Source: Actinomycetota bacterium (GTDB lineage Bacteria; Actinomycetota; Acidimicrobiia; Acidimicrobiales; JACDEA01). From it: DNA of 10,782 nucleotides. Both the position numbers and the translations under genes were made by a program. The notes under the pieces are model-generated. The model worked only from the letters and a program-made list of their open reading frames with translations, had not been told where the DNA came from and searched no databases. Positions 1 through 6,816 of this stretch are shown piece after piece; the stretch's first letter is position 1, and each line of letters opens with the position of its first letter. The DNA is taken from assembly GCA_013816725.1 (NCBI GenBank), contig JACDEA010000040.1:1-10782 (forward strand), read 5' to 3'.

Positions 1-1551
1 CGCGTGCCGGGCTCGACGGGCAAAGCGACGGTGGAGGTCGGTAAAGGCAAGTGCCGGGGCGACGGCCGCCAGTACGGAATCTCGCGTTACATGCCTCCAT
101 GTGTCGCATTCAGCGGCGACAACGGCGGCGACGTCGGGCGGGGGGTGACGAAGGACAAGATCGTCATCGTCCGTTACAAGAACCAAGTCGACCCGGCCAC
201 GCAGGCGATCCTGGAGCGCATCTCGGTCGCCGACGATCCCGCCGTCATCGACCGCGCCTTCGACGCGTTGTTCAAGTACGCCAACGACCACTACGTCACC
301 TACGGGCGCGAGGTCGTGCTCCAGGACTACGACGCCCGGGGCCCCAACGAGAGCGACGAGGCCATGAAGGCCGACGCACAGGACATCGCCAAGCGGATTA
401 AGCCGTTCGCCGTCTTCACCCTCGGGCCCAAGGTCTTCGCCCAGGAGCTGGCCCAGCTCGGCGTGACCTGTTCCTGCACGGTGTCGCTGTCGAGCGAGTT
501 CTACAACGACAACCCGCCGTACATCTGGGGCTCACTCCCGACGAGTACCGAGTACGCCGCGACCATGGCCGAGTACATCGGCAAGCGGGCGGCCAACAAG
601 CCAGCCAAATGGGCGGGCGACGAGTTAAACCCGACGCAGAACTACAGGACCAAGCAGCGCACCTTCGGGCTGATCTACCTCAACGCCTACCGGGGCAACG
701 TCGATGCCGAGGGCAGGCGGTTCCGCGACGAGATGGTGAAGCAGCTCGCCCGGTACAACGTGCGGCTCACGGCCGAGTACGCGTACTCGTATGAGCCCGA
801 GAACGCTAAGCAGACCACCGCGATGATCCAGGTGATGAAGGATGCGAAGGTCACTAGCGTCATGTTCTTCGGCGACCCGCTGTATCCCATCCTGATCACC
901 CCGGCAGCGACGAACCAGAATTACTTCCCCGAATGGCTCATCACCGGTTCCGGCCTGACCGATACGTCGGCCGCCGGGCGCGCCTACGACCAGAAGCAAT
1001 GGGGCCACGCGTTCGGGATCTCGCCGCTGTGGATCACCTGGACCCAGGCTTCGCAGTCAGCGGGGTTCCGCGAGTTCCACCACGGCATGCCGGGCATGAA
1101 GGCGGGCGACGAGGGCGTCCTCATCAACATCTACCGCGACCCGGTGCAGACGCTCTTCACCGGCATCCAGCTCGCGGGGCCCAAGTTGACGTCGGACACG
1201 TTCGCCAAAGCCATGCTGAACTACCCGCGCACCGGGGGCATCCCCGCCGCGCCGCTGGTTTTCCGAACGCGCCAGTTCCCGACCGCGATCAAGGACTTCG
1301 TCGAGGTCTATTACGACGCCAACGCCCGGGGCAACGACGAGCGCAACGCCAATGGCACCGGCTTGGTCCAGAAGACCAACGGCGGCAAGCGCTACCTCAT
1401 CGGGGGTTGGCCCGTGGGTACTCCCCAGGTGTTCACCGACGCGGTCAATCCGATCGCCACCAGCGAGAACCCACCCGGCGGTCCCACCGATGCCCCGCAC
1501 GAGCAGGACGGGCACAAGCACACCGGCAAGTGCTTGACCTGCGCCAGCTAG
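1..1551 (+). CDS. ABC transporter substrate-binding protein, branched-chain amino acid type (5'-partial)
   Basis: Probable extracytoplasmic solute-binding protein that delivers a small ligand (amino acid, amide or similar) to an ABC importer. The frame is open at the left edge, so the signal peptide or lipobox lies outside the window. Residues are counted from the GTG at position 4, which is probably internal. An N-terminal segment with C17 and C33 (YMPPCVAFSGDNGG, 30-42 region) leads into the first strand of a type 1 periplasmic-binding fold (KIVIVRYKN, 52-60). Further segments fit the two-lobe fold: AVFTLGPKVF (136-145), TFGLIYLNAYRG (220-231) and VTSVMFFGDPLYP (283-295). C156/C158 and a tail rich in His with C510-x-x-C513 are also seen. 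No permease or ATPase gene is visible, so the ligand cannot be assigned; the other transporter genes may lie to the left. Family call is fairly sure, substrate unknown. It ends tail to tail with the DUF1206 gene. Confidence 0.8.
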   Translation, partial: RVPGSTGKATVEVGKGKCRGDGRQYGISRYMPPCVAFSGDNGGDVGRGVTKDKIVIVRYKNQVDPATQAILERISVADDPAVIDRAFDALFKYANDHYVTYGREVVLQDYDARGPNESDEAMKADAQDIAKRIKPFAVFTLGPKVFAQELAQLGVTCSCTVSLSSEFYNDNPPYIWGSLPTSTEYAATMAEYIGKRAANKPAKWAGDELNPTQNYRTKQRTFGLIYLNAYRGNVDAEGRRFRDEMVKQLARYNVRLTAEYAYSYEPENAKQTTAMIQVMKDAKVTSVMFFGDPLYPILITPAATNQNYFPEWLITGSGLTDTSAAGRAYDQKQWGHAFGISPLWITWTQASQSAGFREFHHGMPGMKAGDEGVLINIYRDPVQTLFTGIQLAGPKLTSDTFAKAMLNYPRTGGIPAAPLVFRTRQFPTAIKDFVEVYYDANARGNDERNANGTGLVQKTNGGKRYLIGGWPVGTPQVFTDAVNPIATSENPPGGPTDAPHEQDGHKHTGKCLTCAS

Positions 1552-1556
1552 CTGGC
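1543..1556. terminator. 14-bp palindrome holding both convergent stop codons
   Basis: GCCAG-CTAG-CTGGC is a perfect 14-bp palindrome. The central CTAG supplies a TAG stop to the rightward gene (1549-1551) and to the leftward gene (1548-1550). As RNA it could form a 5-bp stem with a 4-nt loop on either strand. There is no T-run on either side, so action as a terminator is only a possibility. The palindrome itself is certain; its role is inferred from its position. Confidence 0.4.
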
Positions 1557-2330
1557 CCGCGGGATCTCACGGTAGCGCGCCTCGACGAACGAGTAGCCGC
1601 CGAACACAACTAGGCCGAGTCCGACCAGCGCAACGAGGGCTGGGCCGAACCGGGCGTCGAGCAAGTGATGTAGGGCGACGTCGAGACCACCGGCATCCGA
1701 CGGCTGGTATTGCCAGCCCGCCTTGACGACGAAGGCGCCGACGAGGGTGAACGCGGCCATGCGACCGACGAGTCCCGCCGTCGCGACCGTCCGAACGACG
1801 CGCTCGGTGTCTTTGCCCATTTCGCGCCACTTGAGTTTCTTGCGATACCGCTGGGCCAGGGCCCGGTAGCCGTTCCACAGCCCGGCGGCGACGACCGCCA
1901 GGCCGGCGGCGATCACGATGAGCCGCCCACCCGGCCAGCCCAGGACGCGCGCCGTGACGTCGACCTCGTGCTCCTTCGAGCGGTGCTTCGATCCGTGCAA
2001 CACGAACGGAAGGGCGGTGACGAAGAATCCGACATAGAGCGCGGCACGACCGACGTTGCCGATGCGCTGGCCCCACTTGTCGCCTCGCACCGCCTCGGCG
2101 AGCCGCCACAGCGCGAACGCGGCGAAACCGACGGCGAGCAACGCGACGAGCGCGCGGCCCAACGGCTGTGCCGCCACCAGCTGGAGCGCGCCCTGGCGGT
2201 TCGGCGGGGCTGCTTCACGGTGGAGCGCGACCAGCAATCCCAACCCTCCCACGAGGAGGTAGGTGGCGCCACGGGCGGCCAGCCCGACGCGGGCGGCGGC
2301 CTCGACCGCCTCATCTTCGTTCGACGTCAC
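1548..2330 (-). CDS. DUF1206 domain membrane protein
   Basis: Integral membrane protein of 260 residues, the usual size for DUF1206 proteins, whose function is unknown. Three copies of a two-helix repeat are visible. Each opens with a G-x-x-x-R-x-x-x-x-x-x-x-G-like pattern: GLAARGATYLLVGGL (16-30), GNVGRAALYVGFF (91-103) and GLVGRMAAFTLVGAF (186-200). The second helix of each ends in a basic or aromatic stretch (ALWRLAEAVRG, GLWNGYRALAQRYRKK, GGYSFVEARYREI). This gives about six membrane spans, near 21-37, 58-79, 94-112, 134-154, 184-203 and 228-247. The start is GTG at 2328-2330, chosen because the acidic leader (TSNEDEAVEAA) directly precedes repeat 1. No Shine-Dalgarno sequence is seen. 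It lies 48 bp downstream of the hydrolase-cyclase gene on the same strand, so co-transcription is possible. The family call is firm; no function is claimed. Confidence 0.85.
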   Translation of the reverse strand: MTSNEDEAVEAAARVGLAARGATYLLVGGLGLLVALHREAAPPNRQGALQLVAAQPLGRALVALLAVGFAAFALWRLAEAVRGDKWGQRIGNVGRAALYVGFFVTALPFVLHGSKHRSKEHEVDVTARVLGWPGGRLIVIAAGLAVVAAGLWNGYRALAQRYRKKLKWREMGKDTERVVRTVATAGLVGRMAAFTLVGAFVVKAGWQYQPSDAGGLDVALHHLLDARFGPALVALVGLGLVVFGGYSFVEARYREIPRAS

Positions 2331-2336
2331 CCGACG

Positions 2337-2342
2337 TCTATA
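2337..2342 (-). promoter_or_regulatory. weak -10-like box for the DUF1206 gene
   Basis: On the minus strand TATAGA lies 6 nt before the GTG start. That spacing would place the transcript start at the start codon. The last T of the actinobacterial TANNNT pattern is missing and no -35 is visible, so this is weaker than the boxes upstream of the PaaX-family, cyclase and desaturase genes. Confidence 0.25.
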
Positions 2343-2378
2343 CCAGGGCGGGCCCTCGCGCTATCCCATCCGCCCAGA

Positions 2379-3698
2379 TCACGCGACGGAGAGAATGGTC
2401 CATTCGCCCGATACACCCTTGAGCACTTGACGGCTGTGCTCGGCGAAGTCGATCCCCGAGCCCGCGACTAGATCGCGCACGACGCTCGTTACGAGCACCT
2501 CGCCAGCTCTGGCGAGGGCGCAGACGCGGGCGCCGACGTGCACCGCGATGCCAGCAAGATCGTCGCCCATTACCTCGACCTCGCCCGTGTGCAGCCCATT
2601 GCGCACCTCGACGTCGAGTTCAACCGCTGCCGAGGTGATCGCCTCAGCGCAGTGGATGGCGCGAGCCGGGCCATCGAAGGTGGCGAGGAAGTCATCGCCG
2701 CGCGTGTTGATTTCCCGACCCCGGTAGCGGCGGAGATTCTCTCGCACTGTCGCGCGGAAGCGGTCGAGTAGGTCACGCCAGGCGCGGTCGCCCAGTTCCG
2801 TAGCTCGTTCGGTCGACGAGACGATGTCGACGAACAACACGGTGGCGAGAACGCGGTCACTCACCACAACCGGTCGGGCACCGGTAAGGAATTCCTCGAT
2901 CATGTCGGCGATCGCCGGGGTGTGGATACCGAAGTAGATGTCGGCTCCCGGATACGTGGCCACTCGGGCCCCGGCAATTTGCCCGGCGAAGAACTCGGCT
3001 GCATCGCGGTGCAACGGCGATGCCTCAGGCGCTAGCAACAGAGTGGGCGCCTGAACCAGAGAAAGCACCGGGGTGACGTCGGAGTAGAAGCGCAACCCGT
3101 AACTGGCGGCCGCCGCCGCCTTGCTCGCGCTTACCTGCTGTAGCTGGGCGAAGAGCCGGGCGAAACCGGGTTCGTCGAGCCGGCTAGGAGCGAGGCGGTC
3201 GAGTAGCCACGGCGAGTCCACGTTCCCCCAGTGCTGGCGCACCTCGTCCAACGCGGCGTCGCGGTCGTCGCGCATCCCTGCCGGGACACTGTTGAGGATG
3301 ATCAGTGCCGTGACGCGTTCGGGATGCATGGCGGCAAAGAACACCGCAAGCGGGCCCGCGTCGCCCGAGCCGAAGAGAGCGACTCGTTGCGACCCGACCG
3401 CAGCCATGACCGCGACAACGTCCTCAGCTTGCTGTTCGAGGGGTGGCGCGCCGCCCACGAGGAGAGGATCCGACAAGCCCACCCCGCGTCGATCGATACG
3501 GATCAGACGCGAAAACGACGCTAGGCGGGTGTGAAGGACTCTCGCTACCGGATCTAGGCAGCCGGCCACGATGCCACTCATCAGAGCGGGGAGACGCACG
3601 AGGTCGATCGGGCCTTCGCCCCGCACCTCATAGGCAATGTGGACCCCGTCCGCTTCGGCGTAGCGGACCTCAGGGAACTCGATGTTCACGCTACGCAT
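2379..3698 (-). CDS. Alpha/beta-hydrolase-like domain fused to class III adenylate/guanylate cyclase domain
   Basis: Soluble 439-residue two-domain protein. Residues about 10-273 match the alpha/beta-hydrolase fold (HIAYEVRGEGPIDLV; LIRIDRRGVGLSD; MHPERVTALIILNSVP; IEEFLTG). Residues about 284-439 are a class III nucleotide cyclase domain (VLATVLFVDIVSSTERA; RGDDFLATFDGPARAIHCAE; NGLHTGEVEVMGDDLAGIAV; LKGVSGEWTIL). Metal-binding D291 and D335 are kept. The usual adenine-selecting Lys position before GD is N331, and the usual Asn before the catalytic Arg is not Asn (AVHVGARV). From my recollection of related fusions, the hydrolase part is degenerate: the nucleophile elbow G-x-S-x-G reads GSGDAG (110-115) with Gly at the Ser position, and the usual ADH reads ADI (252-254). 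It may act as a sensory or dimerisation module. The start ATG lacks a clear ribosome binding site; GTG at codon 4 is an alternative. Divergent from the PaaX-family gene. Confidence 0.88.
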   Translation of the reverse strand: MRSVNIEFPEVRYAEADGVHIAYEVRGEGPIDLVRLPALMSGIVAGCLDPVARVLHTRLASFSRLIRIDRRGVGLSDPLLVGGAPPLEQQAEDVVAVMAAVGSQRVALFGSGDAGPLAVFFAAMHPERVTALIILNSVPAGMRDDRDAALDEVRQHWGNVDSPWLLDRLAPSRLDEPGFARLFAQLQQVSASKAAAAASYGLRFYSDVTPVLSLVQAPTLLLAPEASPLHRDAAEFFAGQIAGARVATYPGADIYFGIHTPAIADMIEEFLTGARPVVVSDRVLATVLFVDIVSSTERATELGDRAWRDLLDRFRATVRENLRRYRGREINTRGDDFLATFDGPARAIHCAEAITSAAVELDVEVRNGLHTGEVEVMGDDLAGIAVHVGARVCALARAGEVLVTSVVRDLVAGSGIDFAEHSRQVLKGVSGEWTILSVA

Positions 3699-3820
3699 AC
3701 TGCTCGAAGCGGCTGATCGCGTGGACCGCCCGGCTCGACTTCGGCGACGGCACTATCGCACTCCGAGATCCCGCCGTCGTGGAAAGCCAGCGTCGCCATG
3801 GTGCCTGTCCCCCGGGTCCG

Positions 3821-3850
3821 TTGACGGTGGTCGACCGATCGTCGTACGGT
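3821..3850 (+). promoter_or_regulatory. Promoter of the PaaX-family gene, predicted leaderless
   Basis: TTGACG (3821-3826) is 5/6 to the -35 consensus. An 18-bp spacer leads to TACGGT (3845-3850), which fits the actinobacterial TANNNT -10. Six nt separate this box from the GTG at 3857, so transcription would start at the start codon. No Shine-Dalgarno sequence precedes the gene, which agrees with a leaderless transcript. It lies in the 158-bp divergent spacer (3699-3856). I could not find a convincing promoter for the leftward hydrolase-cyclase gene in that spacer. Confidence 0.6.
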
Positions 3851-3876
3851 ACGGTCGTGGCTAGTACGACCGTACC
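3848..3876. promoter_or_regulatory. 11-bp perfect inverted repeat over -10 and start codon, putative operator
   Basis: Left arm GGTACGGTCGT (3848-3858) and right arm ACGACCGTACC (3866-3876) are perfect inverted copies separated by 7 bp (GGCTAGT). The left arm covers the end of the -10 box and the first two bases of the start codon GTG (3857-3859). A protein bound here should block RNA polymerase or the initiating ribosome. PaaX proteins bind palindromic sites at their own or neighbouring promoters, so autoregulation is the simplest reading, but the binder is inferred. Confidence 0.6.
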
Positions 3877-4732
3877 CATTCCGACCAGGGTGCTGGTCCT
3901 GGGTATGGCACACGAGGACGGCACGATCCACGCCGGCGAGGTGTACCCGGTGGCGGCCGCGTGCGGCCAGACCGCCGACCAGGTGCGGTCGTGCCTCCGC
4001 CGCCTCACCGCCGAGGGCTTGTTCGAGCGCCAGGGCAGCGGTCGCGACGCGCTGTACAAGGCGACCAGCACGGGGACCGCGGCGCTGGGCGCCTACCTCG
4101 AGCGCACGCGGCTGGCCTACGTACAGGACGCCGCCGGGCGCGGCTGGGACCGCCACTGGCATCTCGTCGGGTTCGCCGTCCCCGAGAACCGGCGGGCGGC
4201 CCGTGACGCGTTGCGCGACCGGCTGCTGCTGTTCGGCGGCGCCGCCATCCAGGGCGGGCTGTACGTGTCGCCCCATCCCTGGCACAAGGACGTGAGGGCG
4301 ACGGCCGAGCATCTGGGCGTCAGCGAGTTCGTGACGCTGGCCAGCACCGACGACCTGGAGGTGGGCGGCGAGCGCGACCCGCGCGAGCTGGCCCGCCGCT
4401 TGTGGCCGCTGGAGCAACTGGCCCAGCAGTACCAGTCGCTGCTCGAACGCTTCGACTGGGTGGTACCCGGTCTCGTGGAGATGAAGGACCGCAAGGAGCG
4501 GCTGCCCGACAGCGAGTTCCTTCCGATGGCCCTGGCCATGGCCGTGGCCTTCGCCGACTGCTTCAACCGCGATCCGCTGCTCCCGCCCGAGCTGCTCCCC
4601 CGTCCGTGGCCGGGCCGGGCCGCCCGCGACCTCGTCGCCCGCAGCCGACGCCTGGCCGTCGCGCTCCGCAAGTCCCCCGGCCGCCCCGCCCTCTTCCGCA
4701 TCTTCGACGAAGCCGTCGAAGCCCTCCCATAG
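3857..4732 (+). CDS. PaaX-family transcriptional regulator
   Basis: Probable DNA-binding repressor of 291 residues, close to the usual PaaX length of about 300. Residues about 10-75 form a winged helix-turn-helix (TRVLVLGMAHEDG; TADQVRSCLRRLTAEGLFERQG; then the wing). Residues about 97-140 match the central PaaX domain (WDRHWHLVGFAVPENRRAARDALRDRL as separate blocks; AAIQGGLYVSPHPW). The C-terminal PaaX domain follows (PLEQLAQQYQSLLERFDW, 184-201; LPRPWPGRAARDLV, 247-260). In enteric bacteria PaaX senses phenylacetyl-CoA; no phenylacetate genes are visible here, so its effector is unknown, though an acyl-CoA is plausible. The frame stays open upstream to 3443, but that part is antisense to the cyclase fusion and resembles nothing. 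GTG 3857 is chosen because the first helix begins just after it and the promoter points to it. ATG 3905 would cut that helix. The downstream oxidoreductase gene is 8 bp away and probably co-transcribed. Confidence 0.87.
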   Translation: MASTTVPIPTRVLVLGMAHEDGTIHAGEVYPVAAACGQTADQVRSCLRRLTAEGLFERQGSGRDALYKATSTGTAALGAYLERTRLAYVQDAAGRGWDRHWHLVGFAVPENRRAARDALRDRLLLFGGAAIQGGLYVSPHPWHKDVRATAEHLGVSEFVTLASTDDLEVGGERDPRELARRLWPLEQLAQQYQSLLERFDWVVPGLVEMKDRKERLPDSEFLPMALAMAVAFADCFNRDPLLPPELLPRPWPGRAARDLVARSRRLAVALRKSPGRPALFRIFDEAVEALP

Positions 4733-4736
4733 GAGA
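4731..4736 (+). promoter_or_regulatory. Ribosome binding site of the LLM oxidoreductase gene
   Basis: AGGAGA lies 4 nt before GTG 4741 and shares its first two bases with the TAG stop of the PaaX-family gene. This is the clearest Shine-Dalgarno sequence in the window. It fixes the start of the oxidoreductase within a longer open frame and suggests translational coupling. Confidence 0.8.
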
Positions 4737-4740
4737 TCTT

Positions 4741-5988
4741 GTGAAGTTCGGCATCTTTTACGAGCACCAGCTGCCCCGGCCGTGGGGGCCCGACGACGAG
4801 CACAAGCTGTTGAAGGACGCGCTGGAGCAGGTGGAGATCGCCGACCGCGTCGGCATCGACTACGTGTGGGAGGTCGAGCACCACTTCCTCGAGGAGTACA
4901 GCCACTCGAGCGCGCCCGAGGTCTTCCTGGCCGCGGCGTCGCAGCGCACGTCGCGCATTCGGCTCGGTCACGGCATCGTGCAGCTCCCGCTCAACTTCAA
5001 CCACACCGCCCGCGTGGCCGAGCGCGTAGCGACGCTGGACCTGATCTCCGACGGTCGCGTCGAGTTCGGCACCGGCGAGGCGTCGTCGGAAGCCGAGTTG
5101 GGCGGGTTCATGATCGACCGCGACGAGAAGCGCGACCAGTGGACCGAAGCGCTCGACGCGGTGACGCGGATGTTCGTCGAGGAACCGTTCGCCGGTTACG
5201 AGGGCAAGTTCCTCGAGATGCCGCCGCGCAACGTCGTACCCAAGCCGCTGCAGAAGCCGCACCCGCCGCTGTGGGTCGCGTGCAGCCGTCGCGAGACGAT
5301 CCACCTGGCCGCCACGAAAGGCATCGGCGCGCTCTCGTTCAGCTTCATCGAACCGGCCGAGGCCAAGACATGGGTCGACGACTACTACGCCACGCTGGCT
5401 TCGCAGGAATGCGTGCCCGGCGGCTTCAGCGTCAACCCGCAGGTCGCCTGCGTACTGCCGATGATGTGCCACGAGGACGAGGAGACGGCCATCGAGAGAG
5501 GCCTCGACGGCGGCCACTTCTTCGGCTACTCGCTGGCCCACTTCTACGTGTTCGGCCAGCACAAGCCGGGCGTCACCAATGTGTGGGACGAGTTCCAGGA
5601 GCGGCGACACCTGTTCGGCTTCGACCGCAACATCGCGGCACAGACCGGCGGGCAGCTCGGTGCCCAGGTGATGGAGCAGGGGCTCGGCGCACTACGCGGC
5701 GCCATCGGCACGCCGGACCAGATCCGGCAGCTCGTGCGCGGGTACCAGGACGCCGGCGTCGACCAGCTCATCTTCGTGAGCCAGTGCGGCAAGAACAAGC
5801 ACGAACACATCTGCGAGAGCCTCGAGCTGTTCGCCCGCGAAGTCATGCCCGAGTTCGCCGAGACCGCCGAACAGCGCGAGAAGGAGAAGATGCAGCGCCT
5901 GGCGCCGGCCATCGAAGCGGCGTTGGCCCGCCGCGAACCGGCCCGTCCTGCGCCGGACTACACGATCGCCGCGGTGATGAAGGCGTGA
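4741..5988 (+). CDS. LLM class flavin-dependent oxidoreductase (luciferase-like monooxygenase)
   Basis: Cytosolic 415-residue oxidoreductase with the bacterial-luciferase TIM-barrel fold, using reduced FMN or F420 on an unknown substrate. Recognisable family blocks in order: MKFGIFYEHQLPRPW (1-15), DYVWEVEHHFLEEYSHSS (40-57), RIRLGHGIVQLP (72-83), ERVATLDLISDGRVEFGTGE (94-113), VVPKPLQKPHPPLWVACS (165-182) and GTPDQIRQLVRGYQDAGVDQ (323-342). The C-terminus (about 366-400) is a charged helix (EFAETAEQREKEKMQ). Nothing points to a signal peptide. The frame is open further upstream inside the regulator gene, but the AGGAGA site and the family N-terminus select GTG 4741. Sitting 8 bp after a PaaX-type regulator under an operator-bearing promoter, it is probably the main target of that regulator. 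Family assignment is secure. Whether the cofactor is F420 or FMN, and the substrate, cannot be told from sequence alone. Confidence 0.88.
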   Translation: MKFGIFYEHQLPRPWGPDDEHKLLKDALEQVEIADRVGIDYVWEVEHHFLEEYSHSSAPEVFLAAASQRTSRIRLGHGIVQLPLNFNHTARVAERVATLDLISDGRVEFGTGEASSEAELGGFMIDRDEKRDQWTEALDAVTRMFVEEPFAGYEGKFLEMPPRNVVPKPLQKPHPPLWVACSRRETIHLAATKGIGALSFSFIEPAEAKTWVDDYYATLASQECVPGGFSVNPQVACVLPMMCHEDEETAIERGLDGGHFFGYSLAHFYVFGQHKPGVTNVWDEFQERRHLFGFDRNIAAQTGGQLGAQVMEQGLGALRGAIGTPDQIRQLVRGYQDAGVDQLIFVSQCGKNKHEHICESLELFAREVMPEFAETAEQREKEKMQRLAPAIEAALARREPARPAPDYTIAAVMKA

Positions 5989-6011
5989 GCGACGCCAGGA
6001 GCCACGCCTTG

Positions 6012-6030
6012 GATGGGGTCGCGCCCCATC
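6012..6030 (+). terminator. 7-bp hairpin after the LLM gene, possible terminator
   Basis: GATGGGG (6012-6018) and CCCCATC (6024-6030) form a perfect 7-bp stem with a 5-nt loop, 23 nt after the oxidoreductase stop. A smaller 5-bp stem, GGCGT/ACGCC (5982-5996), overlaps the stop itself. No T-run follows, so termination or attenuation before the methyltransferase is only a suggestion. Confidence 0.4.
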
Positions 6031-6058
6031 GCAGCCCCCGGGTGAAGGCCTAGGTCGC

Positions 6059-6784
6059 GTGGCGCTGTACGACGAGATCGGCAAGTCGTACAGCGAGCAT
6101 CGCCGCCCCGAGCCGCGCATCGCCGCGTACGTCGAGCGCGCCCTAGGGGACGCTCGCATAGTCGTGAACGTCGGCGCCGGTACCGGGTCGTACGAGCCAG
6201 TCAGTCGCGTCGTGGTCGCGGTCGAACCCTCGATCACGATGATCCGGCAGCGACGGAATGGGCCAGTCGTGCAAGCGGGGGCCGAGGCGCTTCCTTTCGC
6301 CGACGGTTCGTTTGACGCCGCTACCGCCTTCATCACGATCCACCACTGGAGCAACTGGCGCGCCGGCGTAGCCGAGATGCGGCGGGTCGCCCGACGTGTG
6401 CTCATCCTTGGCGTTGACATCGAGGTGCTGCAGTCGTTCTGGATCACCGACTACTTCACGTTGTGGGAACGCGAGGTCGTGCGGGATCCGGAAGTCGACG
6501 ATGTCGTCGACGTGCTCGGCGGTGCCGACGTGATCACCGTCCCGACGCCACACGACTGCATCGACGGGTTTCTGCTCGCGTATTGGCGGCGCCCCGAGGC
6601 CTATCTGGACCCGAGCGTGCGCGCGTGCATCTCCGGGTTCGCCCGGAGCAGCGACGCGGAACTCGCGCCCGGCTTGACGAGGCTGCGCGCCGACCTCGAC
6701 TCCGGCGAGTGGGGACGAAAGTACGGACACCTGATGGAGCTCGACGAGTACGACACCGGCCTGCGCCTCGTCGTCAGTCGTTAG
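6059..6784 (+). CDS. Class I SAM-dependent methyltransferase (type 11-like)
   Basis: Cytosolic 241-residue protein with a Rossmann-type methyltransferase domain. Motif I is VVNVGAGTGSYEP (35-47). Motif II is VVAVEPS (52-58), with E56 placed to bind the ribose of S-adenosylmethionine. The next loop, GAEALPFADGSFDAATA (74-90), and ITIHHW (92-97) fit the Methyltransf_11 family. The half after about 120 holds the probable substrate part (SFWITDYFTLWEREV; GFLLAYWRRPEAYLDP) and does not tell me the substrate. Start GTG 6059 is chosen because the usual N-terminal YDEIGKSYSEHR follows directly; a GAAGG (6044-6048) lies 10 nt upstream, a rather long spacing. It follows the oxidoreductase by 70 bp with a hairpin between, so read-through co-transcription is possible but unproven. 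It is convergent with the desaturase gene. Confidence 0.82.
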   Translation: MALYDEIGKSYSEHRRPEPRIAAYVERALGDARIVVNVGAGTGSYEPVSRVVVAVEPSITMIRQRRNGPVVQAGAEALPFADGSFDAATAFITIHHWSNWRAGVAEMRRVARRVLILGVDIEVLQSFWITDYFTLWEREVVRDPEVDDVVDVLGGADVITVPTPHDCIDGFLLAYWRRPEAYLDPSVRACISGFARSSDAELAPGLTRLRADLDSGEWGRKYGHLMELDEYDTGLRLVVSR

Positions 6785-6816
6785 CCGTTAGCCGCCTCCG
6801 GCGCCCTCTTCGCGCT

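Noticed and set aside
2323..2338. Two GACGTC sites 10 bp apart over the DUF1206 start codon
   Set aside because: GACGTC is itself palindromic and easily arises in this base composition; one copy lies in coding sequence and there is no further evidence for an operator.
3443..3856. Open frame in front of the PaaX-family gene that would add 138 residues
   Set aside because: It is antisense to the well-supported hydrolase-cyclase gene, has low-complexity Arg/Pro-rich content and no family resemblance; the promoter and first helix of the regulator both point to GTG 3857.
4117..5610. 497-residue open frame on the minus strand across the regulator and LLM genes
   Set aside because: Shadow frame typical of high-GC DNA: repetitive Arg/Ala/Val/Leu composition, no domain, and the plus strand here encodes two clear protein families.
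6779..6794. Tandem CGTTAGC CGTTAGC at the methyltransferase stop
   Set aside because: Only two 7-bp units; probably a chance or slippage duplication that repeats the stop-codon bases, not a repeat array.
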